The translations under genes were made by a program, and so were the position numbers. A DNA stretch of 64,000 nt from positions 1 through 64,000 of the forward strand of contig JBGUUT010000126.1 in assembly GCA_045133795.1 (NCBI GenBank), read 5' to 3'. The notes below the pieces were generated by a model. That model did no database searches. It saw nothing but the letters and a program-made list of their open reading frames with translations, and was not told the origin of the DNA. Positions 52,316 through 60,923 of the stretch are shown here, in pieces. Every line of letters starts with the position of its first letter. Positions within the stretch are counted from its first letter, which is position 1. Source of the stretch: RGIG8597 sp045133795 (GTDB taxonomy: Bacteria > Spirochaetota > GWE2-31-10).

Positions 52316-53182
52316 TTATTCAATATTCCTGATTTGTTCACGTATTTTTTCAATAGCATTTTTTATTATAATAACACTGTCTGTAATTTTAGATAATGAA
52401 ACTTTACTGCCGAGAGTGTTAATTTCTCGGTGCATTTCCTGACACAGAAAATCTAATCTTTTACCGATGTCGGAAGATTCTTCGCAAATGTTACAAAAAT
52501 GCTCAATATGATGTTTTAAACGTTCTAATTCTTCGTTTACGCAAGAATGTGAGACCATTATTCCGACTTCATTTAACAATCTGTCTTGATCTACATGCTC
52601 TCCGATAAGTTCATTCATTTTTTTATGAAGCTCATCGAAAATATTTTTTTCCATTTCAGGAATATAAGTTTCGATAACATCGCGACTTTGGCGAATTTCG
52701 TCTAAAATACTGAGAATGTTTTTCTTTGTAGATTCGCCTTCTTTTGCTTTCATTACAAAAACATCTTTTATGTTCTCGGACAAACTTTCTTTTATAACAT
52801 CAAGATAAGATGAAAAATCACGTTTATTTTCAACATTGAGTACATCGTCATAATGCAAAAGATGACTGAGTTTTACTTCGTCATTTAAACCGCAACCTTC
52901 AATGAGAGAACGTAAACTGTCTGCATATTGTTTGGCAATTGTTACATTTGGTTCTATTTTAGAAGTAAGCTCTTTTACTCGAATGAAAACGCTTACATCA
53001 ACTTTCCCACGAACAAAATGTTTATTTATAAAGTTACGTATTTCAAGCTCCAAAGAACTCAAAAGTCCCGGAAGTCGAACATTTACTTCAAGAAAACGAT
53101 GATTTACCGTTTTAATTTCAGTAGAAATATAAGTATCTCCTACATAAAAATCTCTAAAAGCATATCCTGTCATTCCAGTCAT
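52316..53182 (-). CDS. YicC/YloC family endoribonuclease
   Basis: A 288-residue protein. The N-terminal MTGYAFRDF box, VEIKTVNHRFLEVNVRLPG-like segment (here IKTVNHRFLEVNVRLPGLL) and C-terminal RLDFLCQEMHREINTLGSK are diagnostic of YicC. Family members form ring-shaped RNases that act with PNPase on small RNAs. It is the first gene of the gmk-rpoZ-miaA operon, an order shared with Firmicutes and other phyla. GAGG lies about 9 nt upstream of the ATG. Confidence 0.92.
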   Translation of the reverse strand: MTGMTGYAFRDFYVGDTYISTEIKTVNHRFLEVNVRLPGLLSSLELEIRNFINKHFVRGKVDVSVFIRVKELTSKIEPNVTIAKQYADSLRSLIEGCGLNDEVKLSHLLHYDDVLNVENKRDFSSYLDVIKESLSENIKDVFVMKAKEGESTKKNILSILDEIRQSRDVIETYIPEMEKNIFDELHKKMNELIGEHVDQDRLLNEVGIMVSHSCVNEELERLKHHIEHFCNICEESSDIGKRLDFLCQEMHREINTLGSKVSLSKITDSVIIIKNAIEKIREQIRNIE

Positions 53183-53209
53183 AACTAAAACCTCTTTTGT
53201 AAAGGATTA

Positions 53210-53238
53210 TCTATATCATATTCAAAGGTTTTTGGCAA
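53210..53238 (-). promoter_or_regulatory. Promoter of the yicC operon
   Basis: Minus strand: -35 TTGCCA (53238-53233), 17-nt spacer, -10 TATAGA (53215-53210). The leader is about 22 nt. Confidence 0.6.
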
Positions 53239-53381
53239 TTGAAAAAGAGTGCGGCGGACTAAGATATAGTATATATACGTTTATGAATAAAGTAAAATTG
53301 GGATGTTGAAACAGCGGATTTTTTGGTCAGATTTTTTTTGTGATAAAGAAAATTTTCATTTTTTTTGTTTTTAAAAAGCAT

Positions 53382-53410
53382 TTGACATTATTTATTTCTC
53401 AAAATATAAT
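53382..53410 (+). promoter_or_regulatory. Consensus sigma-70 promoter of the RRM gene
   Basis: Both hexamers are perfect, TTGACA (53382-53387) and TATAAT (53405-53410), with a 17-nt spacer. The start codon lies about 235 nt downstream, so the mRNA has a long leader. Confidence 0.9.
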
Positions 53411-53644
53411 GTTTTTGCTCTTTGTTATATCCATCGTTGAGAAAATATTTTGTATTCAATGGTACATGTAGAATACACATTTGTAATTGCTAATATGACT
53501 GGGACTTTTGTCCAATTATAAAATACAACTCAAATAAATCTAACCTTGAGCTGCTTATCGTTGATAGGCATCTTATTAATAAAAGGAAAAGTCATAAGCT
53601 TTTTCTTTGTTCTAATTTTATTTTTTTAAGAGAAGGGAAAACCC

Positions 53645-53914
53645 ATGGGAAAGAAAATCTATGTAGGTAACATGAACTACAACACAACACAAGAAACATT
53701 GGAAGCAACTTTCGGTGAATTTGGAGCAGTTACATCTGTTAAAATTATTACAGACCACATGACAGGTCGTCCAAAAGGATTTGCTTTTATTGAGATGGAA
53801 ACAGAAGATGCAGCTCAAAATGCAATTAATGCACTTAACGGAAAAGAATTGGATGGAAGAGCTTTGAGAGTAAATGAAGCTCACGATAAACCATTTAACA
53901 AAAGACCGGAATAA
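53645..53914 (+). CDS. Single-RRM RNA-binding protein
   Basis: An 89-residue protein consisting of one RNA recognition motif: RNP2 KIYVGNMNY (residues 4-12) and RNP1 RPKGFAFIEME (about 42-52) with the aromatic residues that stack on RNA. It has a short basic tail. Family members in bacteria (Rbp type) act as RNA chaperones and are often cold-induced. The perfect promoter with a long leader is compatible with post-transcriptional or temperature control, but this is inference. It is monocistronic, with a terminator. Confidence 0.92.
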   Translation: MGKKIYVGNMNYNTTQETLEATFGEFGAVTSVKIITDHMTGRPKGFAFIEMETEDAAQNAINALNGKELDGRALRVNEAHDKPFNKRPE

Positions 53915-53944
53915 GTATTTATCAATGATTTATTATTGAGTTTT

Positions 53945-53973
53945 TAAAGTGGTCAATAAGACCACTTTTTTTA
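53945..53973 (+). terminator. Terminator of the RRM gene
   Basis: Stem AAAGTGGTC/GACCACTTT with a 5-nt loop and a T-run, about 30 bp after the stop. Confidence 0.92.
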
Positions 53974-54059
53974 TTGATGTGATTTTGTGTAAATATATTT
54001 CAGATTATTAAATCTTGAATACGATAATAAATATTATTTTTTAATTCGAAGGTTCTGTA

Positions 54060-54653
54060 ATGGCTGTTAGAAAAAAGTTTTTACTTACTATTTTTTTTGT
54101 AATCGATATTTTACTAATTCTTATTTCATCAGAAATAATTGCATTGAAATTCTCATCGTTATCAAAAGATTATGAAAAGCAATTGTTTGATAATGTTGTT
54201 GATAATAAATTATGGCAAGACAGTGAAAGTCTGAAAACAATTCCGAACGGGGTTATCAGAGTTTTATGGCGTAAATGTTCAGATGAAAAAATATTTTCTC
54301 CGATTATTTATGATACTCGTTATTACAAAAATAGCGATTTTACATCACGTCTTTCACCTAATTCTTTTAATATATATAAAATGCAGAAGGATAAAGAAGA
54401 GTATATTGCATGGATAAAACCGTTTTCGGTTCCGGTTTGTATGAGATATATTTTTATTCCGATATTAGTGACGATTTTTATTATTTTATTTTTTAACATA
54501 ATTTTTATTTTACTGTTTGTTCCTAAGATTGCGGATGAGATTGTACAAGAAGAAGATTCTGAAGAGGATAATCTTGAAACTAAAACTTATGAGTTGACAC
54601 CGGAAGAACTTGAAGGTTTGTTAGGTAAAGATGAAGAAGTTGACGAGATTTAG
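54060..54653 (+). CDS. Two-pass membrane protein of unknown function
   Basis: A 197-residue protein. An N-terminal TM helix (about 7-27, LLTIFFVIDILLILISSEII), a ~95-residue extracytoplasmic part with two Cys and a WRKCSDEK segment, and a second TM helix (about 128-152, FIPILVTIFIILFFNIIFIL) are followed by a very acidic cytoplasmic tail ending TPEELEGLLGKDEEVDEI. I recognise no family. Its stop codon overlaps the stop of the convergent aat gene by 3 bp, so neither gene has a terminator between them. Confidence 0.6.
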   Translation: MAVRKKFLLTIFFVIDILLILISSEIIALKFSSLSKDYEKQLFDNVVDNKLWQDSESLKTIPNGVIRVLWRKCSDEKIFSPIIYDTRYYKNSDFTSRLSPNSFNIYKMQKDKEEYIAWIKPFSVPVCMRYIFIPILVTIFIILFFNIIFILLFVPKIADEIVQEEDSEEDNLETKTYELTPEELEGLLGKDEEVDEI

Positions 54654-55360
54654 AAATAGTCGGTCCATTTCCCTTTATTAGTTTCGTGTGTAGTTAAATC
54701 TTTACGTAATTTATTTATGAAATCATCGCGTTTGATATTTTCGGCTCCGTAGCGTGCCATGTTTTCTGTATAGGCTTGACAGTCGACGATATCCAGACCT
54801 AATGCCGGCATTTTTTCCGTAAGCGTTATAAACGCCGTTTTGGAAGCGTTGTCGGCACGAGAAAACATTGATTCTCCGAAGAAGTAATTTCCCAGTGACA
54901 CACCGTACAAGCCTCCGACTAATTTTTCTTCCAGCCAGCACTCTACCGAGTGAGCATATCCCATTTCAAAGAGTTTACAATATCCGTCTATAACAGCCGG
55001 TGTAATCCATGTGCCGTATTGTCCTTCTCGTTTTATTATTCTGCAGCTTTTTATCACTCCTTTAAAACATGTATCAGCCGTAATTCTATACGGACTGCGT
55101 TTCATCCATTTTCGCATACTTTTCCCGATGTGCAACTTTTCCAACGGTAAAACAAATCTTTCTACCGGTGATTGCCACAAAATCGGCATTGATTCGTCAT
55201 ACCAAGGGAAAATTCCGTTTTGGTAAGCAACCAGAAGTCGTTCCGGCGTAATTTTTCCTCCGATAGCAACAATATCATCAAGTGCTTCTAAAGGTTCCGG
55301 AAAGTTGTAATTTCCATTTTCGGTAATAAAATATCGTCCGTTAAACAAAAAATATGACAT
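54650..55360 (-). CDS. aat: Leucyl/phenylalanyl-tRNA--protein transferase
   Basis: A 236-residue protein of typical length. The family pattern includes LLVAYQNGIFPWYDESMPILWQSP, GTWITPAVIDGYCKLFEMGYAHSVE, LVGGLYGVSLGNYFFGESMFS and DCQAYTENMARYGAENI. It transfers Leu or Phe from tRNA to proteins beginning with Lys or Arg, creating N-degrons. The start at 55360 was set by CAGGAGTAAT upstream; the longer frame would run back into clpA. It is directly downstream of clpA, its functional partner. Confidence 0.93.
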   Translation of the reverse strand: MSYFLFNGRYFITENGNYNFPEPLEALDDIVAIGGKITPERLLVAYQNGIFPWYDESMPILWQSPVERFVLPLEKLHIGKSMRKWMKRSPYRITADTCFKGVIKSCRIIKREGQYGTWITPAVIDGYCKLFEMGYAHSVECWLEEKLVGGLYGVSLGNYFFGESMFSRADNASKTAFITLTEKMPALGLDIVDCQAYTENMARYGAENIKRDDFINKLRKDLTTHETNKGKWTDYF

Positions 55361-55361
55361 A

Positions 55362-57647
55362 TTACTCCTGTTGTGTTGACAAAGTCTTGACTTGAATTTC
55401 AGAATTATCCGTAACATCGCAAAATATATTTGTGACATTTTGTTCTTTTCTGAAAAGTACGATATCAATTAATTTATCTTTTATTTCTTGTTCAATAATT
55501 CTGGCAATTTCTCTGGCACCGAATTCTTCAGAGAAACCTTTTTGAGCAATAACATCACGGCAGGCGGAAGTTATTTCCAATTCAATTCCTTTTTTATTTA
55601 GGAACTTTTTAAGTTCATCAATTTGTTGTTCTATAATTTTATAGATTTGTTCTTTTCCTAAATGATTGAAAGGGACTACGGCATCAAGTCTATTTCTGAA
55701 TTCCGGCGTAAAAGTATTTTTTACGGCAGTCATCATTGAGGCTGTTCTGGAATGAGTTTTTGTGCTTCCCAATCCGATAACGGAATTTGCGTCGTGAGCT
55801 CCGGCGTTTGAAGTCATAATAAAAATAACATTTCTGAAATCTGCTTTTCGTCCTTGATTGTCAGTTAAAGTGGCGTAATCCATTATTTGTAATAATGTAC
55901 TGAAAATGTCAGCATGTGCTTTTTCTATTTCATCAAGTAAAACGACGGATTCCGGATGTCTGCGAACGGCTTCAGTCAATAATCCTCCGTTTTCATAACC
56001 GACATATCCGGCGGAAGCTCCCAGTAATTTTGAAACAGTATATTTTTCTTGATATTCACTCATATCAAATCGAAGCAACGGAATTTCCAAATATTTTGCA
56101 AGTTGTTTTGTCAATTCAGTTTTTCCGACACCGGTCGGTCCTACAAACAAAAGCGAAGCGATAGGTTTTTCTTCATTGTGAAAACCGGCTTTTGCACGTT
56201 TTACGGCTGTGGCCAATATATCAGCGGCTTCATCTTGTCCGAAAATAGAACTTTTCAAATGAGATGCAAGGTGTATTAATTTGTCATTTTGACTCAGTAC
56301 GACATTATCAAGTGAAATCCCTGTAATTTTAGAAACGATTTTTTCTATAGCTTCAGTATCTATTTTATTGTTTTTAGATTGTTTGCTATTTTTTATATTT
56401 CCTTTTTTATAAAAAGAACCGCATTTCAATTGACATAGAGCTCCGGCTTCATCAATTATATCGATAGCTTTGTCCGGCAATCTTCGTTCGTTCATATATT
56501 TTACAGATAAATCAACGGCTTTTTTTAGTGCAGAATCGGTATAACGGACGTTGTGATATTTTTCAAAGTTGGCTTTTACTTGTTTTAAAATATTAAGACA
56601 TTCTGCCGGAGTCGGCTCGGAAATATCAACTTTTTGGAAGCGACGAAGAAAACCTTTATCTCGTTCTATATAATTTTTGAAATCTTCGTAGGTTGTTGTT
56701 CCGATACAACGAATTTGTCCATTTGTAAGTACCGGTTTTAACATTTCAGAAGCACTTAACGCACCGTCTCGTCCGCCGCCTAATTCCATTATTGAGTGAA
56801 TTTCGTCGATAAACAAAATACATTTGCCTTTTTTATCAAGAAAATCGATAACAAGTTTTATGCGTTCTTCAAATTCTCCGCGAAATTTTGTGCCGGCTAT
56901 TAAGCCACCTATGTTCAAGGAGTATAAACGGAAATCTTTTAAACAATCCGGAACTTCTCCGGAAAACAGGCGTGCGGCAACTGCATTTCCCAGAGCTGTT
57001 TTTCCGACACCGGCATCACCGATAAGTAGCAGGTTGTTTTTTATTCTGCGACATAAAATATGAAATATTCGTTCTAATTCTTTTTCTCGTCCGATTACGG
57101 GGTCTTCCGACGGTTTTAATTCTTGACAGAGTTCTTCAAGCATAATGGTTTCATCGGGAAACATTCCGTCATCGTCAAAACGCATATCAGCATCTAAATC
57201 TTCATCGGATTTAACGTACATCTGATTATGAGCAACTTGTTGAATAAAAGAAAATTCATCAAGTCCGGATTTTTTAAGAAAATACAATGCAAAAGATGAA
57301 TTGTCTTGTAGATAAAAAAATGAAACCAGAAGATGGTCTAATTGAATTTCTTCTTTATCCGCACATTGACAGCTTGTTTCTGCAAGTGTCAAAAGATTTA
57401 ACGAAAGCATACTGAAAGGCGGATTATCTATTTCCCTTATTTTCTCCATCTTTGTACAGAAAAAGTTTTCTAAATCTTTTCTTAATGAAGTTAAATCCGC
57501 ACCGGCAGCCGAAAGCCATCTTTGAGCTTTCGGGTCTGATAAGATTGCTGAAAGAATGTGTTCCGGAGTTATGTATTCATGCTTATTTTGTATAGTTATA
57601 TCTTTGGCATAATCTAAAATATTTTGGACTTTTTCACTGAATATCAT
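55362..57647 (-). CDS. clpA: ATP-dependent Clp protease ATP-binding subunit ClpA
   Basis: A 761-residue protein. It has an N-domain that binds ClpS (1-145), a first AAA+ module with Walker A GDAGVGKTALGN (about 210), and a second with GPTGVGKTELTK (about 503). The ClpP-docking IGL loop is present (NSVIGLGS, about 622). The lack of a ClpB-type middle coiled coil supports ClpA. It unfolds substrates into ClpP, which is not in this window. It is 12 bp downstream of clpS; GGAG inside the clpS end is 14 nt from the ATG, so coupling to clpS is likely. Confidence 0.95.
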   Translation of the reverse strand: MIFSEKVQNILDYAKDITIQNKHEYITPEHILSAILSDPKAQRWLSAAGADLTSLRKDLENFFCTKMEKIREIDNPPFSMLSLNLLTLAETSCQCADKEEIQLDHLLVSFFYLQDNSSFALYFLKKSGLDEFSFIQQVAHNQMYVKSDEDLDADMRFDDDGMFPDETIMLEELCQELKPSEDPVIGREKELERIFHILCRRIKNNLLLIGDAGVGKTALGNAVAARLFSGEVPDCLKDFRLYSLNIGGLIAGTKFRGEFEERIKLVIDFLDKKGKCILFIDEIHSIMELGGGRDGALSASEMLKPVLTNGQIRCIGTTTYEDFKNYIERDKGFLRRFQKVDISEPTPAECLNILKQVKANFEKYHNVRYTDSALKKAVDLSVKYMNERRLPDKAIDIIDEAGALCQLKCGSFYKKGNIKNSKQSKNNKIDTEAIEKIVSKITGISLDNVVLSQNDKLIHLASHLKSSIFGQDEAADILATAVKRAKAGFHNEEKPIASLLFVGPTGVGKTELTKQLAKYLEIPLLRFDMSEYQEKYTVSKLLGASAGYVGYENGGLLTEAVRRHPESVVLLDEIEKAHADIFSTLLQIMDYATLTDNQGRKADFRNVIFIMTSNAGAHDANSVIGLGSTKTHSRTASMMTAVKNTFTPEFRNRLDAVVPFNHLGKEQIYKIIEQQIDELKKFLNKKGIELEITSACRDVIAQKGFSEEFGAREIARIIEQEIKDKLIDIVLFRKEQNVTNIFCDVTDNSEIQVKTLSTQQE

Positions 57648-57659
57648 ATTTTATTCTGC

Positions 57660-57965
57660 TTACTCCTCTTCAATTGTACATAATAACGGGAAATGTTGTT
57701 CTCGTGCCGCAGTTGTGACTAGTGCTACTTTAGTTTCTGCAATGTCAAGCGTGTAAGTTCCAACATTTGCTTGTCCTTTATTGTGAACTGCAGCCATTAA
57801 AAAGACTGCTTCATCATGAGATTTATGGAATATCTCAACCAACACGGAAACAACAAAGTCCATCGTAGTGTAATCATCATTATGCATGATTACATGGTAC
57901 ATAGACGGTTCTTTAAATTTTGTTTGTTCAATGGTAATATTAGAACTTTCTCTTTTATATGCCAT
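57660..57965 (-). CDS. clpS: ClpS N-degron adaptor
   Basis: A 101-residue protein. YHVIMHNDDYTTMDFVVSVL contains the Asn-Asp-Asp of the N-degron pocket, and FLMAAVHNKGQANVGTYT carries the pocket His. The flexible N-terminal ~20 residues deliver substrate to ClpA. It recognises proteins with N-terminal Leu, Phe, Tyr or Trp. Its start overlaps the end of the DJ-1 gene by 11 bp, so the genes are translationally coupled. Confidence 0.95.
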   Translation of the reverse strand: MAYKRESSNITIEQTKFKEPSMYHVIMHNDDYTTMDFVVSVLVEIFHKSHDEAVFLMAAVHNKGQANVGTYTLDIAETKVALVTTAAREQHFPLLCTIEEE

Positions 57966-58503
57966 ATACGACTGCCTTTCTCAAAGTTTCAGCGTTATCT
58001 TTTCCGCAAAAAACAGAAACCATTGATAACCCTAAATCTAAAGCTGTTCCTACGCCGCGACTTGTGATAATCTTACCGTCGATAACAACAGAATCTTCTG
58101 AGTATATACCGGTTTTAATTTTAGAGGCGGTAGACGGGTAGCAAGTGAATTTTTTATTTTCTAAAACACCGGCATCGGCTAAAACTAACGGAGCGGCACA
58201 AATAGCACAGACATATTTATCGTTTTTAGCAAAATCTTGTACTGCATTAACAACATTTTTATTTGCTTGTAAATTTGTGACGCCCGGCATTCCGCCCGGA
58301 AGAAAAATACAATCTGCATTTTTTAAATCTGTGTCATTCCACAATTTATCTGCAATAATTTTAAAATCATGTGCTCCGGTAACAGTCAGTTGCTCTGTCG
58401 ATGAAACAATGCAAACATCAAGTTTTGCACGTCGAAGTAAATCCGTAACGGCAATAAATTCTGTTTCTTCAAATCCTTCCGCTAATATTGCAATTATTTT
58501 CAT
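57955..58503 (-). CDS. DJ-1/PfpI family protein
   Basis: A 182-residue protein. IIAILAEGFEETEFIAVTDLLRRA is the DJ-1 opening with the conserved Glu, and YVCAICAAPLVLADAGVL carries the nucleophilic Cys elbow, followed by ITSRGVGTALDLGLSMV. Family members act as deglycases, glyoxalases or chaperones; YajL/ThiJ types are the closest by pattern. Linkage to clpS-clpA-aat suggests protein quality control. The start at 58503 uses GAGG about 9 nt upstream. Confidence 0.88.
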   Translation of the reverse strand: MKIIAILAEGFEETEFIAVTDLLRRAKLDVCIVSSTEQLTVTGAHDFKIIADKLWNDTDLKNADCIFLPGGMPGVTNLQANKNVVNAVQDFAKNDKYVCAICAAPLVLADAGVLENKKFTCYPSTASKIKTGIYSEDSVVIDGKIITSRGVGTALDLGLSMVSVFCGKDNAETLRKAVVYGI

Positions 58504-58547
58504 ATTATAAAACCTCACTTTGACTTTGTAATTTTCTTATCAGCATA

Positions 58548-59573
58548 TCAAAAAATAACGACATCAAAATAACTTTTGTATTCTTCCAGTGTTTTCTTTT
58601 CAACTTCTTTTTTTGCATTTTTAATATTTTTCTTTTTTACTTCATCCATTGCGATAGCATAAGCATCTTCGCCGGTAATTTCTTTTTCAGGAATTCTTTC
58701 GATTAAATAGAAAATAAAAACGCCGTCTTGTGTAGCAAAAAGTTTTGGTACAAGCCCGTAATCGGCTTGAGAAAGAGTAGTCAAAATGTCTTGAGAAAAA
58801 CGTTTTTTTGTATATTCATCTTCACGTTCTACTTTTCCGTAGTATCCTATAGGCGATTGTCTCAAGGAATACAGGTCTTCGGAATAATTTTTTGCCATCG
58901 CACTGAAATCTGCACCGCCTTTTAAACGGCCTAAACATTCCTCTGCGGTTTTGCATTTTTCGGCAATTTCATTTTTGGTAAGTTGTCTTCCTTCCTTAGA
59001 AAAAAAGGAGAAATAAATTAACATCAAATCGTATGTTTCTGATTTTTTGAATAATCTGGGATTGTCTTTTATAAAGTTGTCAATTTCCTCTTGGCTGATT
59101 GTGTTGTTTTTCAGTTCGACTTCGGAATATAATGCGTTCATATAATTTTCAACCATAATTCTTTTTATTGTGTAATCACGGTATTCTCTCATCGAACGAT
59201 TTTGAAATCCTATGGAATTAAGAAATTCTTGGTCGGAAATTGATTCGGTATCACGACGAAAATGAAGTGCGTAATATTGTTTTTCTTCCTTTATTGCATC
59301 CAGTATGACTTTTTCGTCCGGAACCGGCAGTCTGATTTTTGCGGCTTGATATAAGATTTCAAAATTAATGAGATTTTCTAAGGCTTGTTCGTATGAAACT
59401 TTAGATTGTCGCATAGCTTCTTCGACTTCGCTTTTTAGGAAAACTTTATTTCCGACTTTAGCTGCACGATTTTTTTTGAAATCAAGCTTTGCGGCAAATA
59501 CAAGGCTGCTTTCGGCAAATAAAAGAACAGTGATAAAAAATATAAAAAAATTATTACGGTTAATTATTTTCAT
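58548..59573 (-). CDS. SurA/PpiC-like periplasmic folding factor
   Basis: A 341-residue protein with a signal peptide (to LVFAAK). Residues 30-170 follow the SurA N-domain (AAKVGNKVFLKSEVEEAMRQS, YEQALENLINFEILYQAAK). Residues 180-310 are a parvulin-like domain (CLGRLKGGADFSAMAKNYSED, PIGYYGKVER, VFIFYLIERIPE). SurA escorts outer-membrane proteins through the periplasm. The prolyl isomerase site looks partly eroded, so the chaperone role is more certain than catalysis. It is 44 bp upstream of the DJ-1 gene and is probably the first gene of the cluster. Confidence 0.8.
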   Translation of the reverse strand: MKIINRNNFFIFFITVLLFAESSLVFAAKLDFKKNRAAKVGNKVFLKSEVEEAMRQSKVSYEQALENLINFEILYQAAKIRLPVPDEKVILDAIKEEKQYYALHFRRDTESISDQEFLNSIGFQNRSMREYRDYTIKRIMVENYMNALYSEVELKNNTISQEEIDNFIKDNPRLFKKSETYDLMLIYFSFFSKEGRQLTKNEIAEKCKTAEECLGRLKGGADFSAMAKNYSEDLYSLRQSPIGYYGKVEREDEYTKKRFSQDILTTLSQADYGLVPKLFATQDGVFIFYLIERIPEKEITGEDAYAIAMDEVKKKNIKNAKKEVEKKTLEEYKSYFDVVIF

Positions 59574-59672
59574 AACTCAATATCCTTATGTGATTTAAAG
59601 AGTTTTGTAACACAAGAGATGACAAATCTCAATTAGTTTCATTATAGAAAAGTAAGAAAATAAAAGTCGTAA

Positions 59673-59701
59673 TTGACAAGGATATTATCTATCGATATAA
59701 T
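59673..59701 (+). promoter_or_regulatory. Consensus promoter of the dual immunophilin gene
   Basis: Perfect TTGACA (59673-59678) and TATAAT (59696-59701) with a 17-nt spacer. The leader is about 57 nt, with GGAGGGAAT before the ATG. Confidence 0.88.
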
Positions 59702-59764
59702 CGCACGAAAATTTCAGACAAAGAAATATGATTATTTGTTATCATCAAAAACGATGGAGGGAAT

Positions 59765-60826
59765 ATGAAAAAAAATGCCAAAATAATCTTGTTTTTTTTG
59801 GCAATACTTAGTATTGCATCATGTAAAAAAGCACCAAACATAAAGGAGAATGGAATGTTTGCAGTATTTAATACAAATATGGGAAGTTTTACTTGCCAAT
59901 TATTTTATGACAAAGTTCCTGTAACCGTAGGAAATTTTGTAAGCCTTGTAGAAGGTAAAATGGAATTTACCGATCCTAAAACCGGCGATAAAGTAAAGAA
60001 AAGATATTATGACGGTTTAATTTTTCATAGAATTATTGACGGTTTCATGATTCAGGGCGGTGATATTTTGGGAACAGGTTACGGTGGCCCGGGATATTCT
60101 TTTATCGATGAGTTTGATTCTTCATTGAAACATTCAAGCGAAGGTATTCTTTCTATGGCTAATGCCGGTCCGGATACAAACGGAAGCCAATTTTTTATAA
60201 CTTTGGTTCCTACGCCACATTTAGACGGTCGTCATGCTGTATTCGGAAAAGTTGTTGACGGAATGGAAGTTGTTCGTGAAATCGGAAAAGTTAAAGTTGA
60301 CCAAAACGACCGTCCGTTTAAAGAAGTTTTTATCAAAAACATTGAAATAGTAAGAAACAGTGATGAAGCTAAAGCTTTTGACGAACTTGCAGCGTTCGGT
60401 AAACAAAATGAAATCTTGAAAAAAAGAGAAATCGAAAACGAAGCTAAAAAAGTTGAATTGTTGAAAACTTTGGGTTGTGACGGTCTTGAAATGAAGAAAA
60501 CTTCATCAGGAATGGAGTATTGTGTTCTTAAAGACGGTTCTGGAAAACAACCTACAAAAGGTAAAATCATTACAGCTCATTATGCCGGATATTTCTTAGA
60601 CGGAAGTAAATTTGACAGTTCTTATGACAGAGGTGAACCGTTTAACGTTAATATCGGAGTAGGAAGAGTTATTCCGGGATGGGATGAAGCACTTCTTGAT
60701 ATGAAAGAAGGTGAAAAAAGAGTAATTATTCTTCCTTATTATTTAGCTTACGGAGAGCGTGGTTACGGTCCGATTCCGCCGAAAGCTACATTAGTATTTG
60801 AAGTAGAGCTTTTAAAAGCAGAATAA
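59765..60826 (+). CDS. Cyclophilin-FKBP fusion lipoprotein (dual-family immunophilin)
   Basis: A 353-residue protein. The signal peptide ends in lipobox IASC (Cys about 20). Residues 30-200 are a cyclophilin: FHRIIDGFMIQGGD with the catalytic Arg, NGSQFFITLVPTPHLDGRH. A charged helix (about 205-240) links to an FKBP domain at about 250-353: VLKDGSGKQPTKGKIITAHY, SYDRGEPFNVNIGVGRVIPG, WDEALLDMKEGEKR and ALAYGERG-like LAYGERGYGPIP. Both domains look catalytically complete. It should be a membrane-anchored periplasmic prolyl isomerase. The strong promoter suggests abundance. Fusion of the two families in one chain is rare and known from spirochaetes. Confidence 0.93.
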   Translation: MKKNAKIILFFLAILSIASCKKAPNIKENGMFAVFNTNMGSFTCQLFYDKVPVTVGNFVSLVEGKMEFTDPKTGDKVKKRYYDGLIFHRIIDGFMIQGGDILGTGYGGPGYSFIDEFDSSLKHSSEGILSMANAGPDTNGSQFFITLVPTPHLDGRHAVFGKVVDGMEVVREIGKVKVDQNDRPFKEVFIKNIEIVRNSDEAKAFDELAAFGKQNEILKKREIENEAKKVELLKTLGCDGLEMKKTSSGMEYCVLKDGSGKQPTKGKIITAHYAGYFLDGSKFDSSYDRGEPFNVNIGVGRVIPGWDEALLDMKEGEKRVIILPYYLAYGERGYGPIPPKATLVFEVELLKAE

Positions 60827-60841
60827 TTTTGTTAAAGTAAA

Positions 60842-60881
60842 AAAAATGTTGTTCTTAATGTTTTAAGAGCAACATTTTTTT
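60842..60881 (+). terminator. Terminator of the dual immunophilin gene
   Basis: Stem ATGTTGTTCTTAA/TTAAGAGCAACAT (one mismatch) followed by a T-run. Confidence 0.88.
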
Positions 60882-60923
60882 ATAATGCTGGGTATATAAA
60901 ACAGAGTAATGAGGGGTTCAGAA

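Larger units (their letters stand above)
53183..53644. other. Divergent promoter region with a long leader for the RRM gene
   Basis: 462 bp without a gene. It contains the yicC promoter on the minus strand, an AT-rich core, a consensus promoter at 53382 and then a leader of about 225 nt. The leader includes a GGGAC-tttt-GTCC hairpin at about 53500 and ends with AGAGAAGGGAAAACCC before the ATG. No small open frame with a ribosome site was seen in the leader. Confidence 0.65.
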
